Assembly (NCBI GenBank): GCA_021776235.1
Contig: JAJFGG010000152.1
Location: 62,001-126,000, forward strand
Source: Alphaproteobacteria bacterium
GTDB taxonomy: Bacteria; Pseudomonadota; Alphaproteobacteria; GCA-2731375
DNA length: 64,000 bases
Reading direction: 5' to 3'
Part shown: positions 55,018-63,852 of the stretch, piece by piece
Layout: each line of letters starts with the position of its first letter
How positions within the stretch are numbered: the stretch's first letter is position 1
Made by a program: the position numbers and the translations under genes
The notes under the pieces: model-generated
The model's input: the letters and a program-made list of their open reading frames with translations, nothing else
The model's database searches: none
What the model was told of the DNA's origin: nothing

Positions 55018-55980
55018 ATGTCCGAAAAGACCACATTAGACCGAAATCTCACCATCGAGGCCGTGCGGGTGACCGAGGCCGCCGCCATCGCCGCCGCCGA
55101 GGTCATGGGCCGGGGCGATGAAAAGGCCGCCGACCAGGCTGCCGTGGACGCCATGCGCACCGCCCTCAACCGCCTGCACATGGCCGGTACGGTGGTAATC
55201 GGCGAGGGCGAACGCGACGAGGCGCCGATGCTGTTCATCGGCGAGGAAGTGGGCACCGGCGATGGGCCAAAGATCGACATCGCGCTTGATCCCCTGGAAG
55301 GCACCACCATCACCGCGAAAGGCATGCCCAACGGTCTGGCCGTTCTGGCCCTGGCCGAAAGCGGCAAGCTGTTGAACGCCCCGGATGTGTATATGGACAA
55401 GATCGCGGCCGGCCCGCTGGTGCCGGCTGATGCCATCGATCTGGACAATCCGGCCGGCGAAAATATCGCCAATGTCGCCAAGGCCCTGGGCAAGAACGCC
55501 AAGGACGTGGTGGCCTGTATCCTGGACCGGCCCCGGCATGGGGAAATGATCGCTGCCGTCCGTGCCGCGGGCGCCCGCATTGTCCTGATCGGCGATGGCG
55601 ATGTGGCGGGTGTCATGGCGACGGCGATGCCCGAGACCGGCGTCGATATTTATATGGGCACGGGCGGCGCCCCCGAAGGGGTGCTGGCCGCCGCCGCCCT
55701 GCGTTGCATCGGCGGCAACATCCAGGGCCGTCTGCTGTTCCGCAACGATGACGAACGGGGCCGTGCCGCCAAAGTGGGGGTCGAGGATCTGAACCGCAAA
55801 TACGAAATCACCGATCTGGCGGCTGGCGACGTGATCTTCGCCGCGACCGGCGTGACGGACGGCAACATGTTGCAGGGGGTGCGCCGCACGGCCACCAGCC
55901 TGTCCACGGAATCGGTCGCCATGCGGGCCCGCACCGGCACCGTGCGCTGGATTCGCATGCAACACCCCATCGGCAAGTAG
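55018..55980 (+). CDS. glpX: Class II fructose-1,6-bisphosphatase
   Basis: This 320-aa protein has VVIGEGERDEAPMLFIGEEVG (metal-binding acids) and IDIALDPLEGTTITAKG, the metal and phosphate site of GlpX. MGTGGAPEGVLAAAALRCIGGNIQGRLL and FAATGVTDGNMLQGV complete the GlpX signature. It removes a phosphate from fructose-1,6-bisphosphate for gluconeogenesis; close relatives also act on sedoheptulose bisphosphate. It follows hom by 53 bp and precedes recJ by 4 bp, an arrangement found in many alphaproteobacteria. Confidence 0.96.
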   Translation: MSEKTTLDRNLTIEAVRVTEAAAIAAAEVMGRGDEKAADQAAVDAMRTALNRLHMAGTVVIGEGERDEAPMLFIGEEVGTGDGPKIDIALDPLEGTTITAKGMPNGLAVLALAESGKLLNAPDVYMDKIAAGPLVPADAIDLDNPAGENIANVAKALGKNAKDVVACILDRPRHGEMIAAVRAAGARIVLIGDGDVAGVMATAMPETGVDIYMGTGGAPEGVLAAAALRCIGGNIQGRLLFRNDDERGRAAKVGVEDLNRKYEITDLAAGDVIFAATGVTDGNMLQGVRRTATSLSTESVAMRARTGTVRWIRMQHPIGK

Positions 55981-55984
55981 CGCC

Positions 55985-57793
55985 ATGAGCTTATCCGCGG
56001 TTTCGCCTTCGCCCTCCGAAGGCGGGGCTGTTCTGGATGTGCTGCAATCGGTCTCCGGCCGCCTGTGGCGGCAACGCGCCGCCGAGGACCGCATTGCCAT
56101 GGCCCTGTCGCAACGCCTTGGCGTGCCAGATATTGTCGGCCGGGTCCTGGCCGGCCGCGGCGTGAGCCTCGAAGACGGCGACGGATTCTTGAACCCGACC
56201 TTGAAATCGGCCCTGCCGGACCCCTCCCGGCTGCGCGACATGGACAAGGCCGCCGAGCGTCTGGCGACCGCCATTCAGGACGGCGAGCGGGTGGCCGTGT
56301 TCGGCGACTATGATGTGGACGGGGCTACCTCGGCGGCCCTTCTGCAACGTTATTTCCGGGCTGTCGGCGTTGAACTGACGGTCTATATTCCGGATCGGCA
56401 AAAGGAAGGTTATGGTCCCAACGGTCCGGCTCTGCTGGCCTTGCAGGAACAGGGCGCGGCGGTAGTGGTGACCGTGGACTGCGGCATCGCGGCCTACGAG
56501 CCCTTGCAGACGGCGGCCGATGCGGGACTGGATGTCATTGTTGTGGATCATCACCAGGCGGAGCCGCGCCTGCCGGCCGCCTGCGCCGTGGTCAATCCAA
56601 ACCGCCTGGACGATGACAGCGGCCTTGGCCGCCTGGCGGCGGTGGGCGTCAGCTATTTGCTGGTGGTGGCCCTGAACCGCGCCCTGCGCGCCCGCGGCTG
56701 GTTCCGCGGCCGGGTCGAGCCGAACCTGCTGCAATGGCTGGATCTGGTGGCGCTGGGCACGGTCTGTGACGTGGTGCCTTTGACCGGCCTCAATCGGGTG
56801 CTGGTGGCCCAGGGTTTGAAAGTGGCGGCGCAACGGGACAATCCCGGCCTTGCCGCCCTGGCCGACCTGGCCGGCATGGATCAAAGGCCGGGCGCCTATC
56901 ACCTGGGCTTTGTCTTTGGCCCGCGCCTGAATGCCGGCGGCAGGGTGGGAAACCCTCATCTGGGCGCCCGCCTGCTGGCAACCGATGACGGGGACGAGGC
57001 CCGCGCCATCGCGGCCCGGCTGAACGAATACAACCTGGAACGGCGCGAGATCGAGGCGACCATTCAGGCCCAGGCCACGGAGCAGGTGGAAGGCGGCGGC
57101 GGGGACAAACAGGCTTTGTTGTTTCTGGCCGACCGCCGCTGGCACCAGGGGGTGATCGGTATCGTCGCCTCCCGCCTGAAAGACCGCTATCGCCGGCCCG
57201 CCATCGTCGTTGCCATGGAGGACGAGGTGGGCAAGGGCTCGGGACGCTCCGTCCCCGGCGTCGATCTGGGGGCCGCCGTTACCGCCGCCAAACAGGCGGG
57301 CCTGTTGCTGGCCGGCGGTGGGCATGCCATGGCGGCGGGGCTGACCGTGGCCGCGGACAAGCTGGCGGAACTGGAAGCGTTCCTGACGGCCCGCATTGCC
57401 CAGGCCATGGCCGGACAGCCGCAGGGCCGCGAATTAGACCTGGATGGCGCCCTGACCGTATCGGGCGCCAGCCGCGATCTGTTCGATACCCTGGAAAGCG
57501 CCGGTCCCTATGGTGCCGGCTATCCCGAACCGCGCTTCGCCATCGCCAATGCCGAACTGGTCAAGGCCGACCTGGTGGGGCAGAACCATGTCCGCGTGGT
57601 GCTCGCAGGCGCCCGCGGCGGCCGCCTGAAAGGCATCGCCTTTGGCGCCGCCGATAACCCCCTGGGCCAGGCCATGCTGTCGGCCCGCGGCCGCAGCCTG
57701 CATCTGGCCGGCCATCTGCGCGCCGACGACTGGCAGGGCCGGCGCGGCGTGCAGCTTTTCATCGAAGACGCGGCCTTTCCCGAGAATTCATAA
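55985..57793 (+). CDS. recJ: Single-stranded-DNA exonuclease RecJ
   Basis: A 602-aa DHH phosphoesterase. VFGDYDVDGATSAALL, VTVDCGIAA and DVIVVDHHQAEPRLPAACAVVNP hold the Asp/His metal ligands; LDLVALGTVCDVVPLTGLNR and GPRLNAGGRVGNP are RecJ-specific. GSGRSVPGVDLGAAVTAAKQAGLLLAGGGHAMAAGLTV is the DHHA1 domain. It degrades single-stranded DNA 5' to 3' in recombination and mismatch repair. It lies immediately after glpX and is the last gene of this run; the tRNA-Glu gene begins 109 bp further on. Confidence 0.96.
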   Translation: MSLSAVSPSPSEGGAVLDVLQSVSGRLWRQRAAEDRIAMALSQRLGVPDIVGRVLAGRGVSLEDGDGFLNPTLKSALPDPSRLRDMDKAAERLATAIQDGERVAVFGDYDVDGATSAALLQRYFRAVGVELTVYIPDRQKEGYGPNGPALLALQEQGAAVVVTVDCGIAAYEPLQTAADAGLDVIVVDHHQAEPRLPAACAVVNPNRLDDDSGLGRLAAVGVSYLLVVALNRALRARGWFRGRVEPNLLQWLDLVALGTVCDVVPLTGLNRVLVAQGLKVAAQRDNPGLAALADLAGMDQRPGAYHLGFVFGPRLNAGGRVGNPHLGARLLATDDGDEARAIAARLNEYNLERREIEATIQAQATEQVEGGGGDKQALLFLADRRWHQGVIGIVASRLKDRYRRPAIVVAMEDEVGKGSGRSVPGVDLGAAVTAAKQAGLLLAGGGHAMAAGLTVAADKLAELEAFLTARIAQAMAGQPQGRELDLDGALTVSGASRDLFDTLESAGPYGAGYPEPRFAIANAELVKADLVGQNHVRVVLAGARGGRLKGIAFGAADNPLGQAMLSARGRSLHLAGHLRADDWQGRRGVQLFIEDAAFPENS

Positions 57794-57902
57794 CCGCTGC
57801 GCTCGAGTTACGGGGCAAGGAACGCGCCGGCGCGGCGCAGGGAACAAAATCTTAGATCACGCTTGCATTTCGCGGCTGATTTGGCTACTTCCTCCCCACC
57901 GC

Positions 57903-57978
57903 GACCCCGTAGTCTAAAGGTTAGGATGCCGGCCTTTCAAGCCGGAGATGCTCGGTTCAAGTCCGGCCGGGGTCGCCA
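57903..57978 (+). tRNA. tRNA-Glu (anticodon UUC)
   Basis: The 76-nt sequence folds as a cloverleaf: acceptor stem GACCCCG/CGGGGTC (7 pairs), D arm GTCT...GGAT, anticodon stem CCGGC/GCCGG around loop CTTTCAA (anticodon TTC), a 5-nt variable loop, and T loop TTCAAGT. The discriminator is G and CCA is encoded. The T stem (CTCGG/CCGGC) has a C-C mismatch at its first pair and a G-U next to it, and the D stem has a G-U closing pair, so it is a little weaker than usual. It reads GAA and GAG. Confidence 0.95.
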
Positions 57979-58012
57979 ATATTTTCAATGAGTTAGCTGT
58001 CATCTGCCGTGG

Positions 58013-58028
58013 GCCCCAAGGGGGCTTT
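58013..58028 (+). terminator. Hairpin after tRNA-Glu
   Basis: GCCCC-AAG-GGGGC followed by TTT (58013-58028) can form a short GC-rich stem ending in a small T-run, 35 bp after the tRNA. It probably ends tRNA transcription. The stem is only 5 bp, so this is tentative. Confidence 0.4.
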
Positions 58029-58517
58029 CAACCCTTGTTTCAAACCCTTTCGTCCTGACCTGCTGCGGTGATGCCCGTGCGGAGCGCCTAGAGTCCTTGG
58101 TTTTGCCGGCATAAAACTTGGCCATGGGGCCGCCTTCGATCTTCCTGGTCAGGCGCTTGGAGCCGCCGCCATGGGTGCCATCGCGTCAGGAAGAGTTCTG
58201 GAGGGTTTGGCCTCGGCGACGGGTTGCGCAGCGCCGGCCTGACGATGTCAGGCCGCATCTGGCTGGTTTTCCGGCAGGGCGTTCCAAAATTCCCGCAACC
58301 TGCAGGCCTCGACCCTGCGTATGAAGGCCAACCGCGGGGATGCGATTGGAGCGGCCAACGAGTTCCCGAAATGGCGCCGGGCGGGCGGCCGTATTCTGCG
58401 TGGCCTAGTGCGGCGGCGGGCGGCGGAGCGGGCGTTGTGGTTGGCGGGATAGCTGCAGAATGGCAACCGTAGAGCAACTACGCCGTGACACCGTAACCCG
58501 TTGAGGTTATCCATGGG
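58029..58517. other. No recognisable gene; low-coding stretch after tRNA
   Basis: About 490 bp have only short overlapping frames with no signal for translation and no known family. The base composition is GC-rich. Because tRNA genes often serve as integration sites, I looked for an integrase remnant or a repeat of the tRNA 3' end and found neither. Confidence 0.4.
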
Positions 58518-59717
58518 TTATTTGCCCTTCAAATCAGTACAGAGATCAACAACTTTGACGGAAGGTAGAATTTCGTTTGTGAGTCGAACGTCGTCAGCCG
58601 CCCATTTATGGAAGAACGCAAGCTTGCAGGTGTCCGGCGACAAGACGGGGTGTCGGAAGTACCCGGGAATAACTCTCGCAACCTTACCTTTTTGGAAGCG
58701 ATACAGTCCGGCGGCGCCATAGTCCCGGTCGTCTTTCACATCGTCGCCAGGCTTTGCAATGAAAAAGATGCCTGCCGCCGATGAGAAGATTCTGTTGAAA
58801 TAGCGATTATGCCCGCTCCATGGTCCGGCGGGAATGCAGTCCGCACGCACCTTTGCCGTAGCCTCGTCGATCAACCAGAATTTCAAGCATTGGTCGGCAG
58901 GCCATTCGTAGCCGAGGTCGGCGGGACAGGACCAAATAAGGAAGCGTTGGTTGGCCGGGTCATGTGCGATGCACGAGCTTTCGCTATTGTACCGCGTGAT
59001 CGGCAACGGAGTGCGTTGCCATAGTTTCGTGTCGACTAGATGAAATCGCCATGTTTTTGCGGTGTCAGGATCTATCGCGCTGACACCAATAAATTCATGC
59101 AAGTCAAGGTAATGGCTACCGTCCGCGTCCTGCACCCAGACCCGCCCATACATGCGCGGGTCTGGCACTCGAATACAGCGGTTTCGCCCAGATCTGTAAT
59201 AAATGTGGCGTCTGGGAAGTTGAGAATGCTCGATCCCGGACGCTAGTGGCTGGGGGCGATTTTCAAGCTTTTCTTGACCGGGTGGACCAGCATACCAGTT
59301 TTGAAAAGTAAGTCCCTGCGCCGGATCCTCGTTAACCCATTGGCCGCCGTAAAAGATGCGGCCCGCTTCCGCGCAGTAATACGGATACCAAGACTTCGCT
59401 TCCCACCGTTTTACGGGATACTCCTTGGCTGGTTTGCCGGGTCGCCAAATGTACAGCTGCGATTCCAATCTTTTGTACTGAGCCCGTTTTTCGGGTTTCC
59501 TTTCGCCATTGCCGGCGAAGATCACCCTATCGTTATCCAGCCAATAGATTGCAGTACCGGTTAGCTTGGCAACGTAAATCCCGGACTCATACAGTTTCAA
59601 CGGGACATTTGATTTCATCTCCGCAACATGTTCTTCGTGGCTGTCGCAACCCGCGATGGTCAGCGCAGCAATACATGCGGCAAGGGCTCTCAATCCAGAC
59701 TTCACAGGCGGCTTCAT
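58518..59717 (-). CDS. Unknown lipoprotein, possibly beta-propeller-like
   Basis: From ATG 59717 (MKPPVKSGLRALAACIAALTIAGC), with lipobox TIAGC, it is 399 aa. The mature protein shows repeated short strands with Trp, Tyr and Asp (AIYWLDNDRVIFAGNGE, RIFYGGQWVNED, KTWRFHLVDTKLWQR, LYRFQKGKVARVIPGYFRHPVLSPDTCKLAFF), suggestive of a WD40- or TolB-like propeller. Eight or so Cys in the mature part are unusual. I recognise no family. It is not clearly in an operon. Codon use is slightly less GC-rich than the recJ region, so acquisition is possible. Confidence 0.7.
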   Translation of the reverse strand: MKPPVKSGLRALAACIAALTIAGCDSHEEHVAEMKSNVPLKLYESGIYVAKLTGTAIYWLDNDRVIFAGNGERKPEKRAQYKRLESQLYIWRPGKPAKEYPVKRWEAKSWYPYYCAEAGRIFYGGQWVNEDPAQGLTFQNWYAGPPGQEKLENRPQPLASGIEHSQLPRRHIYYRSGRNRCIRVPDPRMYGRVWVQDADGSHYLDLHEFIGVSAIDPDTAKTWRFHLVDTKLWQRTPLPITRYNSESSCIAHDPANQRFLIWSCPADLGYEWPADQCLKFWLIDEATAKVRADCIPAGPWSGHNRYFNRIFSSAAGIFFIAKPGDDVKDDRDYGAAGLYRFQKGKVARVIPGYFRHPVLSPDTCKLAFFHKWAADDVRLTNEILPSVKVVDLCTDLKGK

Positions 59718-59853
59718 CGATTCGCGCGGGTCGTGGCGCTCACTCTTGCGCCGGCCCAGTGCCATCGCTGGAGATATGCCCACCAGCGACCACCTCATTG
59801 CGCCCACACCCCAACCTCAAACCCTGTCCCTTCGGCCTTCGGCCGCACGGTCA

Positions 59854-60036
59854 TCAATGCACCACCCCCTCAACCACCACGCTCCGCAACTCCTCAACCG
59901 CCGCAAGTACCCGCCGCCAAACTACCCGTCCATCTAGATCACCCTTGTCCAGCATTTCATCCACCCGGATGCCGGCGTGAAGGGCTGCGTCTTCGCCATG
60001 CTGATCGATTAACAGCCTGGCGGCAAGCGTCCCCAC
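59854..60036 (-). CDS. Small conserved-type hypothetical protein
   Basis: A 60-aa frame from GTG 60036 whose core LLIDQHGEDAALHAGIRVDEMLDKGDLDGRVVWRRVLAAVEEL looks like small alphaproteobacterial proteins of unknown role with the pattern LID-x-x-G-x-x-A...DE-x-x-x-GD-x-x-G. The family memory is from general reading, not a search. The beginning looks shorter than usual and the start codon is weak, so it may be truncated. Confidence 0.45.
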   Translation of the reverse strand: MGTLAARLLIDQHGEDAALHAGIRVDEMLDKGDLDGRVVWRRVLAAVEELRSVVVEGVVH

Positions 60037-60053
60037 TTGGTAGCGAGAACTTG

Positions 60054-60269
60054 ATGGGCAGGATCGGCAAGGTCCTGCGGACTATCCTCCGCCAGCCCAG
60101 CGGCAACATCGATAAAGTTCAAGACCACGCCGAATATGCCGCCCTGTAAGACGCGTACGAGATCCAAGAGGCCGCGCTATAGGTCAAAGGCTTCACGGTG
60201 CCGCCCAAGTCCATTGCAGATTGGCTGGCCTTCATGCGGCTTCATGGCGCCAACACGAACACGTCCTAA
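60054..60269 (+). pseudogene. Possible small ORF broken by two stops
   Basis: Starting at ATG 60054, the frame reads MGRIGKVLRTILRQPSGNI... for 31 residues, then TAA (60147-60149), ten residues DAYEIQEAAL, TAG (60180-60182), and VKGFTVPPKSIADWLAFMRLHGAN to TAA 60267-60269. Both internal stops sit where CAA or CAG (Gln) would fit by one C-to-T change. That looks like a gene worn down by nonsense mutations. I recognise no family, so a chance open frame is possible. Confidence 0.35.
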
Positions 60270-60429
60270 ATGTCGTTGGCGCTCAGCCTGCAGGCCACAT
60301 GACCGATATTCGCCTCGGTCCGGACGCGCATGATTTCCACCGCAGCGAAGGCTTGCGGAAGCTTTTTCCGGCGTATCTCGACGGGCACGCCGTCACCGTC
60401 CCGCCGGGGTCGCCATGGTTTCGAACGGT
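60270..60429. other. Intergenic stretch, no gene identified
   Basis: This stretch is between the broken ORF and the RidA-fusion stop. A plus-strand frame from ATG 60300 (MTDIRLGPDAHDFHRSEGLRKLFPAYLDG...) looks protein-like for about 45 residues but runs on antisense into the next gene. I see no support for translation. Confidence 0.3.
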
Positions 60430-61647
60430 CTATGCGGCGTCTTCCGGTCCCAGCCATTCGATGTCCTTGTGGGCGCCTTTGACCGCCCAGGCGTCCATTT
60501 CCACCAGCATGTCCGGCATGCCAAGGCCGGCAATCCGGCAACCCATGGAGACCGGGCGGCTGTCCGCGAACCAGGCTGGGCCTTCGCCATGGGGTCTATT
60601 CTGTTCCGCGGATGCGACAGTGAAAATACGGCGGCGCACCACATCGTCAAGGCAGGCCCCGGCCTGGGCCAAAGCTGCCGCGACGGCCTGGTGACACAGA
60701 TCGTATTGCGCGGCCCAGTCCCCCGGCGCCGCCACGACGCCGTTCGCATCCATTGAGGTACAGCCGCTGACGTGGATCACATCGTCCACGGCCACGGCAC
60801 GGGCATAGCCACGGGGCTTTTCGCTGTCATTGCCGGTATAGATGTCCTGACGCGCCGCTGCGGCGCCGATGATCGCTTCCGCTTCGACTTCAACCAGCAT
60901 TTCAGGCGCGATCAGCGCCGGAATGCCGATCAAGGTCGCCGTCGGCCGTACCTCGCCCAGGGCTTCGAGCTTGGCCCGGGTCCCCCCGGCGGCTTGCGTC
61001 AGGTCGGTGACGAAAGTCTTGGAGTAGACCAGGTCTCCGGGCCCACCGCCCGCTGCTTCCAATGCTTCCAGGATGGCCGCGTAGGTATCCCGGGCCTGGC
61101 TGTAGAGGTCGCCGGGATGGGCGACGTTGCCCTGATCGTCGAGGGCCGTCGTCCCGGATATGAAGACCCGCTTGCCGACCTTCACGGCGCGGGAATAGGC
61201 GTAAATCTCCTCTGTTGGCCGGCCGGAAGAGATCCGTTGCGCGGATTTTCCGGCGCCGTCAATTGCGTCGAGTTCTATCTCGATCAGTTGCGCCGGCCGG
61301 GCCAAACGGCTGACCTGGACCAATGTCGCGGCGGGACGCACGTCCTTGAAATACTTTGCCAAGGCACGGCCCGCCTGATCCGCCAAACTGATGTCGGTAA
61401 CATAAATACGCGCCCGCACCACATCGTCGAGCCGGCCACCGGCCTGGCCCATGGTTCCCTCGGCGATGGCCATGATGGCGTCGACCTGCTGGGCCACATC
61501 GCCTTCCCCGATGACATTGCCCTGGGTGTCAATTGCCGTCGTGCCCGATTGCAGCACCATGTCACCGACACGCATGGCGCGGGAATATTGGGCCAGCGGT
61601 TCCAACGGCCGGCCGGAGCTGACATTGATGCGGCGATGACTTGCCAT
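60430..61647 (-). CDS. Three tandem RidA/YjgF domains in one protein
   Basis: The 405-aa protein is three RidA-like units of about 125 residues each: 6-130, 136-262 and 268-395. Each has the pattern YSRAxxVGDxxxxSGxT-x(3-5)-G-x(2)-xxxxDxxxQ, then a DDVV-like segment with an I/F-x-T repeat, and ends IEIELDAI, VEVEAEAI or VEMDAWAV. RidA is normally a homotrimer of 130-aa chains that removes reactive enamines/imines. The Arg105 that binds the substrate carboxylate in RidA is not present in any copy (PAATL, PTATL and PVSMG at that place), so substrate or function may differ. It could fold as a single-chain trimer. Confidence 0.88.
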   Translation of the reverse strand: MASHRRINVSSGRPLEPLAQYSRAMRVGDMVLQSGTTAIDTQGNVIGEGDVAQQVDAIMAIAEGTMGQAGGRLDDVVRARIYVTDISLADQAGRALAKYFKDVRPAATLVQVSRLARPAQLIEIELDAIDGAGKSAQRISSGRPTEEIYAYSRAVKVGKRVFISGTTALDDQGNVAHPGDLYSQARDTYAAILEALEAAGGGPGDLVYSKTFVTDLTQAAGGTRAKLEALGEVRPTATLIGIPALIAPEMLVEVEAEAIIGAAAARQDIYTGNDSEKPRGYARAVAVDDVIHVSGCTSMDANGVVAAPGDWAAQYDLCHQAVAAALAQAGACLDDVVRRRIFTVASAEQNRPHGEGPAWFADSRPVSMGCRIAGLGMPDMLVEMDAWAVKGAHKDIEWLGPEDAA

Positions 61648-61962
61648 GGCATGCTGTCCTTGTATTGGTAGGGGCGGGTGCGCCTAGCCAAAAAGATAAA
61701 GCAAGCGCCGCACCGAAGCCAGCGCACGGGCGCCCGCGTTGTTCTCGATGGTATTGGTTCCATGCCGTTCTCGCACAGGTAAAGCCATGACCTGCGACGG
61801 CGTCGGCTTTGCATTCGATACTGCGGCGTGACCCGAGCGAGGGCGCGCGACAGCAGGTAGACGCGGCCAGTCAGCAAATTTTCCCAATATTGCCGGTAAC
61901 ACTTTATTAACCATTAGAATTCAATAATTTTGCTCGGGGTATGGGCGAGGAGTTAGATCTTT
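61648..61962. other. Intergenic region, no gene seen
   Basis: About 315 bp lie between the divergent RidA-fusion gene and the histidine kinase gene. A 76-codon minus-strand frame exists but has no family resemblance or ribosome site. The region should hold both promoters; the last part before 61963 is AT-rich (ATTAACCATTAGAATTCAAT). Confidence 0.35.
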
Positions 61963-63852
61963 ATGTCGAGGGTTCACGGTTCCGGCGATGGGGCCGCCGC
62001 TGACAACCAATTTGGTGTGTTCATCGGAACCATTTTCAACAATTTGTTGGGACGTGGCGCCGGTGCGGCGACTGGACTTCGCCTTCAATCCATCCTGTTT
62101 ATCGGCTTCGTGTTGATTTCGGCTTTGCCGGTTGTTCTGCTGTCCGCCTGGGATCAGCACACCGCATTGCGGGACGAGTATCGTTCCGTGAACGAAAAAC
62201 ATCTTATCATTGCGGAAAACCTGAGCGGCGCGTTTGAACGCTACGTCAATGACGTCAAAGAAGGTTTCCTGTTTGCCGTCGTCAATGCGGAGAATGGCGT
62301 GCCGAGTCCGGCATCGAGCCGTTTCCTCAGGTCTTTGAGTTTTTGTGATGTCAATATTATTGACGGCAGCAATACCGTCGTCCAATCCTTGATAACGCCC
62401 CCTGACGGCGAAGCGCCCTATCCATCCGCGGAAGTTATCGCGCGTCTGCGTACGGTCGCCGCAGAGGCGAATGGAAAGGTTACGATCTCCAATGTCATCC
62501 GGGACCGAAACAAACCATTCTTCTTTGTCGTGAAGGATTTGGGCGGTTCCAGATTTGCGGTTGGATCCTTGACCACGAACTACATTCGCAAGATGCAACG
62601 GCAGATTGGCTTCGGCAAGCGCGGCCATTCCATGGTTGTCGATGCCAATGGCGTCGTTGTCGCCCATCCCAATCAGGCGTGGGAGCAGACATCAAAGAAT
62701 GCCTCAAAATTATCGGTGGTCGGCGCCATGATGCGCGGTGAAACGGGGGTTTCTGAATTTTACTCGCCGCCGATGAAGGCCAACATGATCGCCGGCCATA
62801 CGGCGGTTCCCGGGGTGGGCTGGGGTGTCATGGTGCCGCAACCGGTCGAGGAACTTGAGCATCATGCCAATTATGTCAAAAGGACCGGGATCTTGATCAC
62901 CTTGGCTGGCATGATGCTGGCGATCGTCTTCAGTTGGTGGCTGTCCCGTTTTCTCGCCAAACCCATCATTTCCGTTGGCGAGGCCGCTGCCTCGGTGGCG
63001 TCCGGCGAACTGCGTACCCAGGTCGCGGAGCTGCCACTGGGCAGTCCAAGGGAACTGCACGGCCTATCCACGGCGTTCAACGGCATGGTCAGACAGCTGC
63101 ACGAGCGCGAGGAAAGGTTGCGCATCGTAAAAGACGAGGCGGTCGCCGCAAACCGGGCAAAAACAGATTTCCTGGCCAATATGAGCCACGAGCTGCGGAC
63201 GCCCCTGAACGCCATCATCGGGTTTTCCGAGATGATCAAGGTCGAGACATTCGGCCCCATCGGTGCGGCGAAATATGCCGAATATGTCGACGACATCCAT
63301 AAATCGGGCAGCCATCTACTAAATGTCATTAACGACGTACTCGATATGTCGAAGATAGAATCGGGTCGGATCGAACCCTCGTTTGACCAGATCGATATGG
63401 CCAAAATCGCCGAAACCTGCATTTCCTTCTCGTCGGATCGGGCCAATAAGGGTGAGGTTGCCTTAGAATCCAGTATCTGCAGTGACCTGCCGGAGCTGTT
63501 CGCAGACGGGCGGATGATGAAACAGATAATCCTCAATCTTCTTTCCAACGCGATCAAGTTTACCCCCGCGCAGGGCACCGTGGAACTTTCCATTTCCTGC
63601 GAAGCGCAACAGGGCTGCGTGATCCAAGTGCGCGACAACGGCATCGGCATGGATCCCTCAAAGCTTAACATCGTCATGCGGCCATTTGGTCAGATCGACG
63701 CCAGGCTGGACCGGAGCTATGAGGGTACGGGCCTGGGCCTGCCGCTGGTAAAATCAATGGTCGACATGCATGCCGGCAGCCTCGACATAGACACGGCGCT
63801 GGGCCGAGGGACAACTGTTACCATAACAATCCCGCCCGCGCATTTTTGCTGA
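61963..63852 (+). CDS. Membrane sensor histidine kinase (Cache-HAMP-HisKA)
   Basis: The 629-aa protein has a transmembrane helix at about residues 42-62, an extracytoplasmic dCache-like sensing region (70-300, with SMVVDANGVVVAHPNQ and GHTAVPGVGWGVMV), a second helix (308-328), a HAMP linker, and a kinase core. FLANMSHELRTPLNAIIGFSEMI holds the phosphorylated His409. MKQIILNLLSNAIKFTP (N box), DNGIGM (G1) and GTGLGLPLVKSMV (G2) form the ATPase. It senses an unknown small molecule in the periplasm. No response regulator follows before the window ends, so it is an orphan here. Confidence 0.93.
   Translation: MSRVHGSGDGAAADNQFGVFIGTIFNNLLGRGAGAATGLRLQSILFIGFVLISALPVVLLSAWDQHTALRDEYRSVNEKHLIIAENLSGAFERYVNDVKEGFLFAVVNAENGVPSPASSRFLRSLSFCDVNIIDGSNTVVQSLITPPDGEAPYPSAEVIARLRTVAAEANGKVTISNVIRDRNKPFFFVVKDLGGSRFAVGSLTTNYIRKMQRQIGFGKRGHSMVVDANGVVVAHPNQAWEQTSKNASKLSVVGAMMRGETGVSEFYSPPMKANMIAGHTAVPGVGWGVMVPQPVEELEHHANYVKRTGILITLAGMMLAIVFSWWLSRFLAKPIISVGEAAASVASGELRTQVAELPLGSPRELHGLSTAFNGMVRQLHEREERLRIVKDEAVAANRAKTDFLANMSHELRTPLNAIIGFSEMIKVETFGPIGAAKYAEYVDDIHKSGSHLLNVINDVLDMSKIESGRIEPSFDQIDMAKIAETCISFSSDRANKGEVALESSICSDLPELFADGRMMKQIILNLLSNAIKFTPAQGTVELSISCEAQQGCVIQVRDNGIGMDPSKLNIVMRPFGQIDARLDRSYEGTGLGLPLVKSMVDMHAGSLDIDTALGRGTTVTITIPPAHFC

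Noticed and set aside
55991-57325. A 444-codon minus-strand open frame
   Set aside because: Antisense to recJ, which has clear DHH motifs.
61684-61914. A 76-codon minus-strand frame between the RidA fusion and the kinase
   Set aside because: No ribosome site or family resemblance, and it lies in the expected promoter region.
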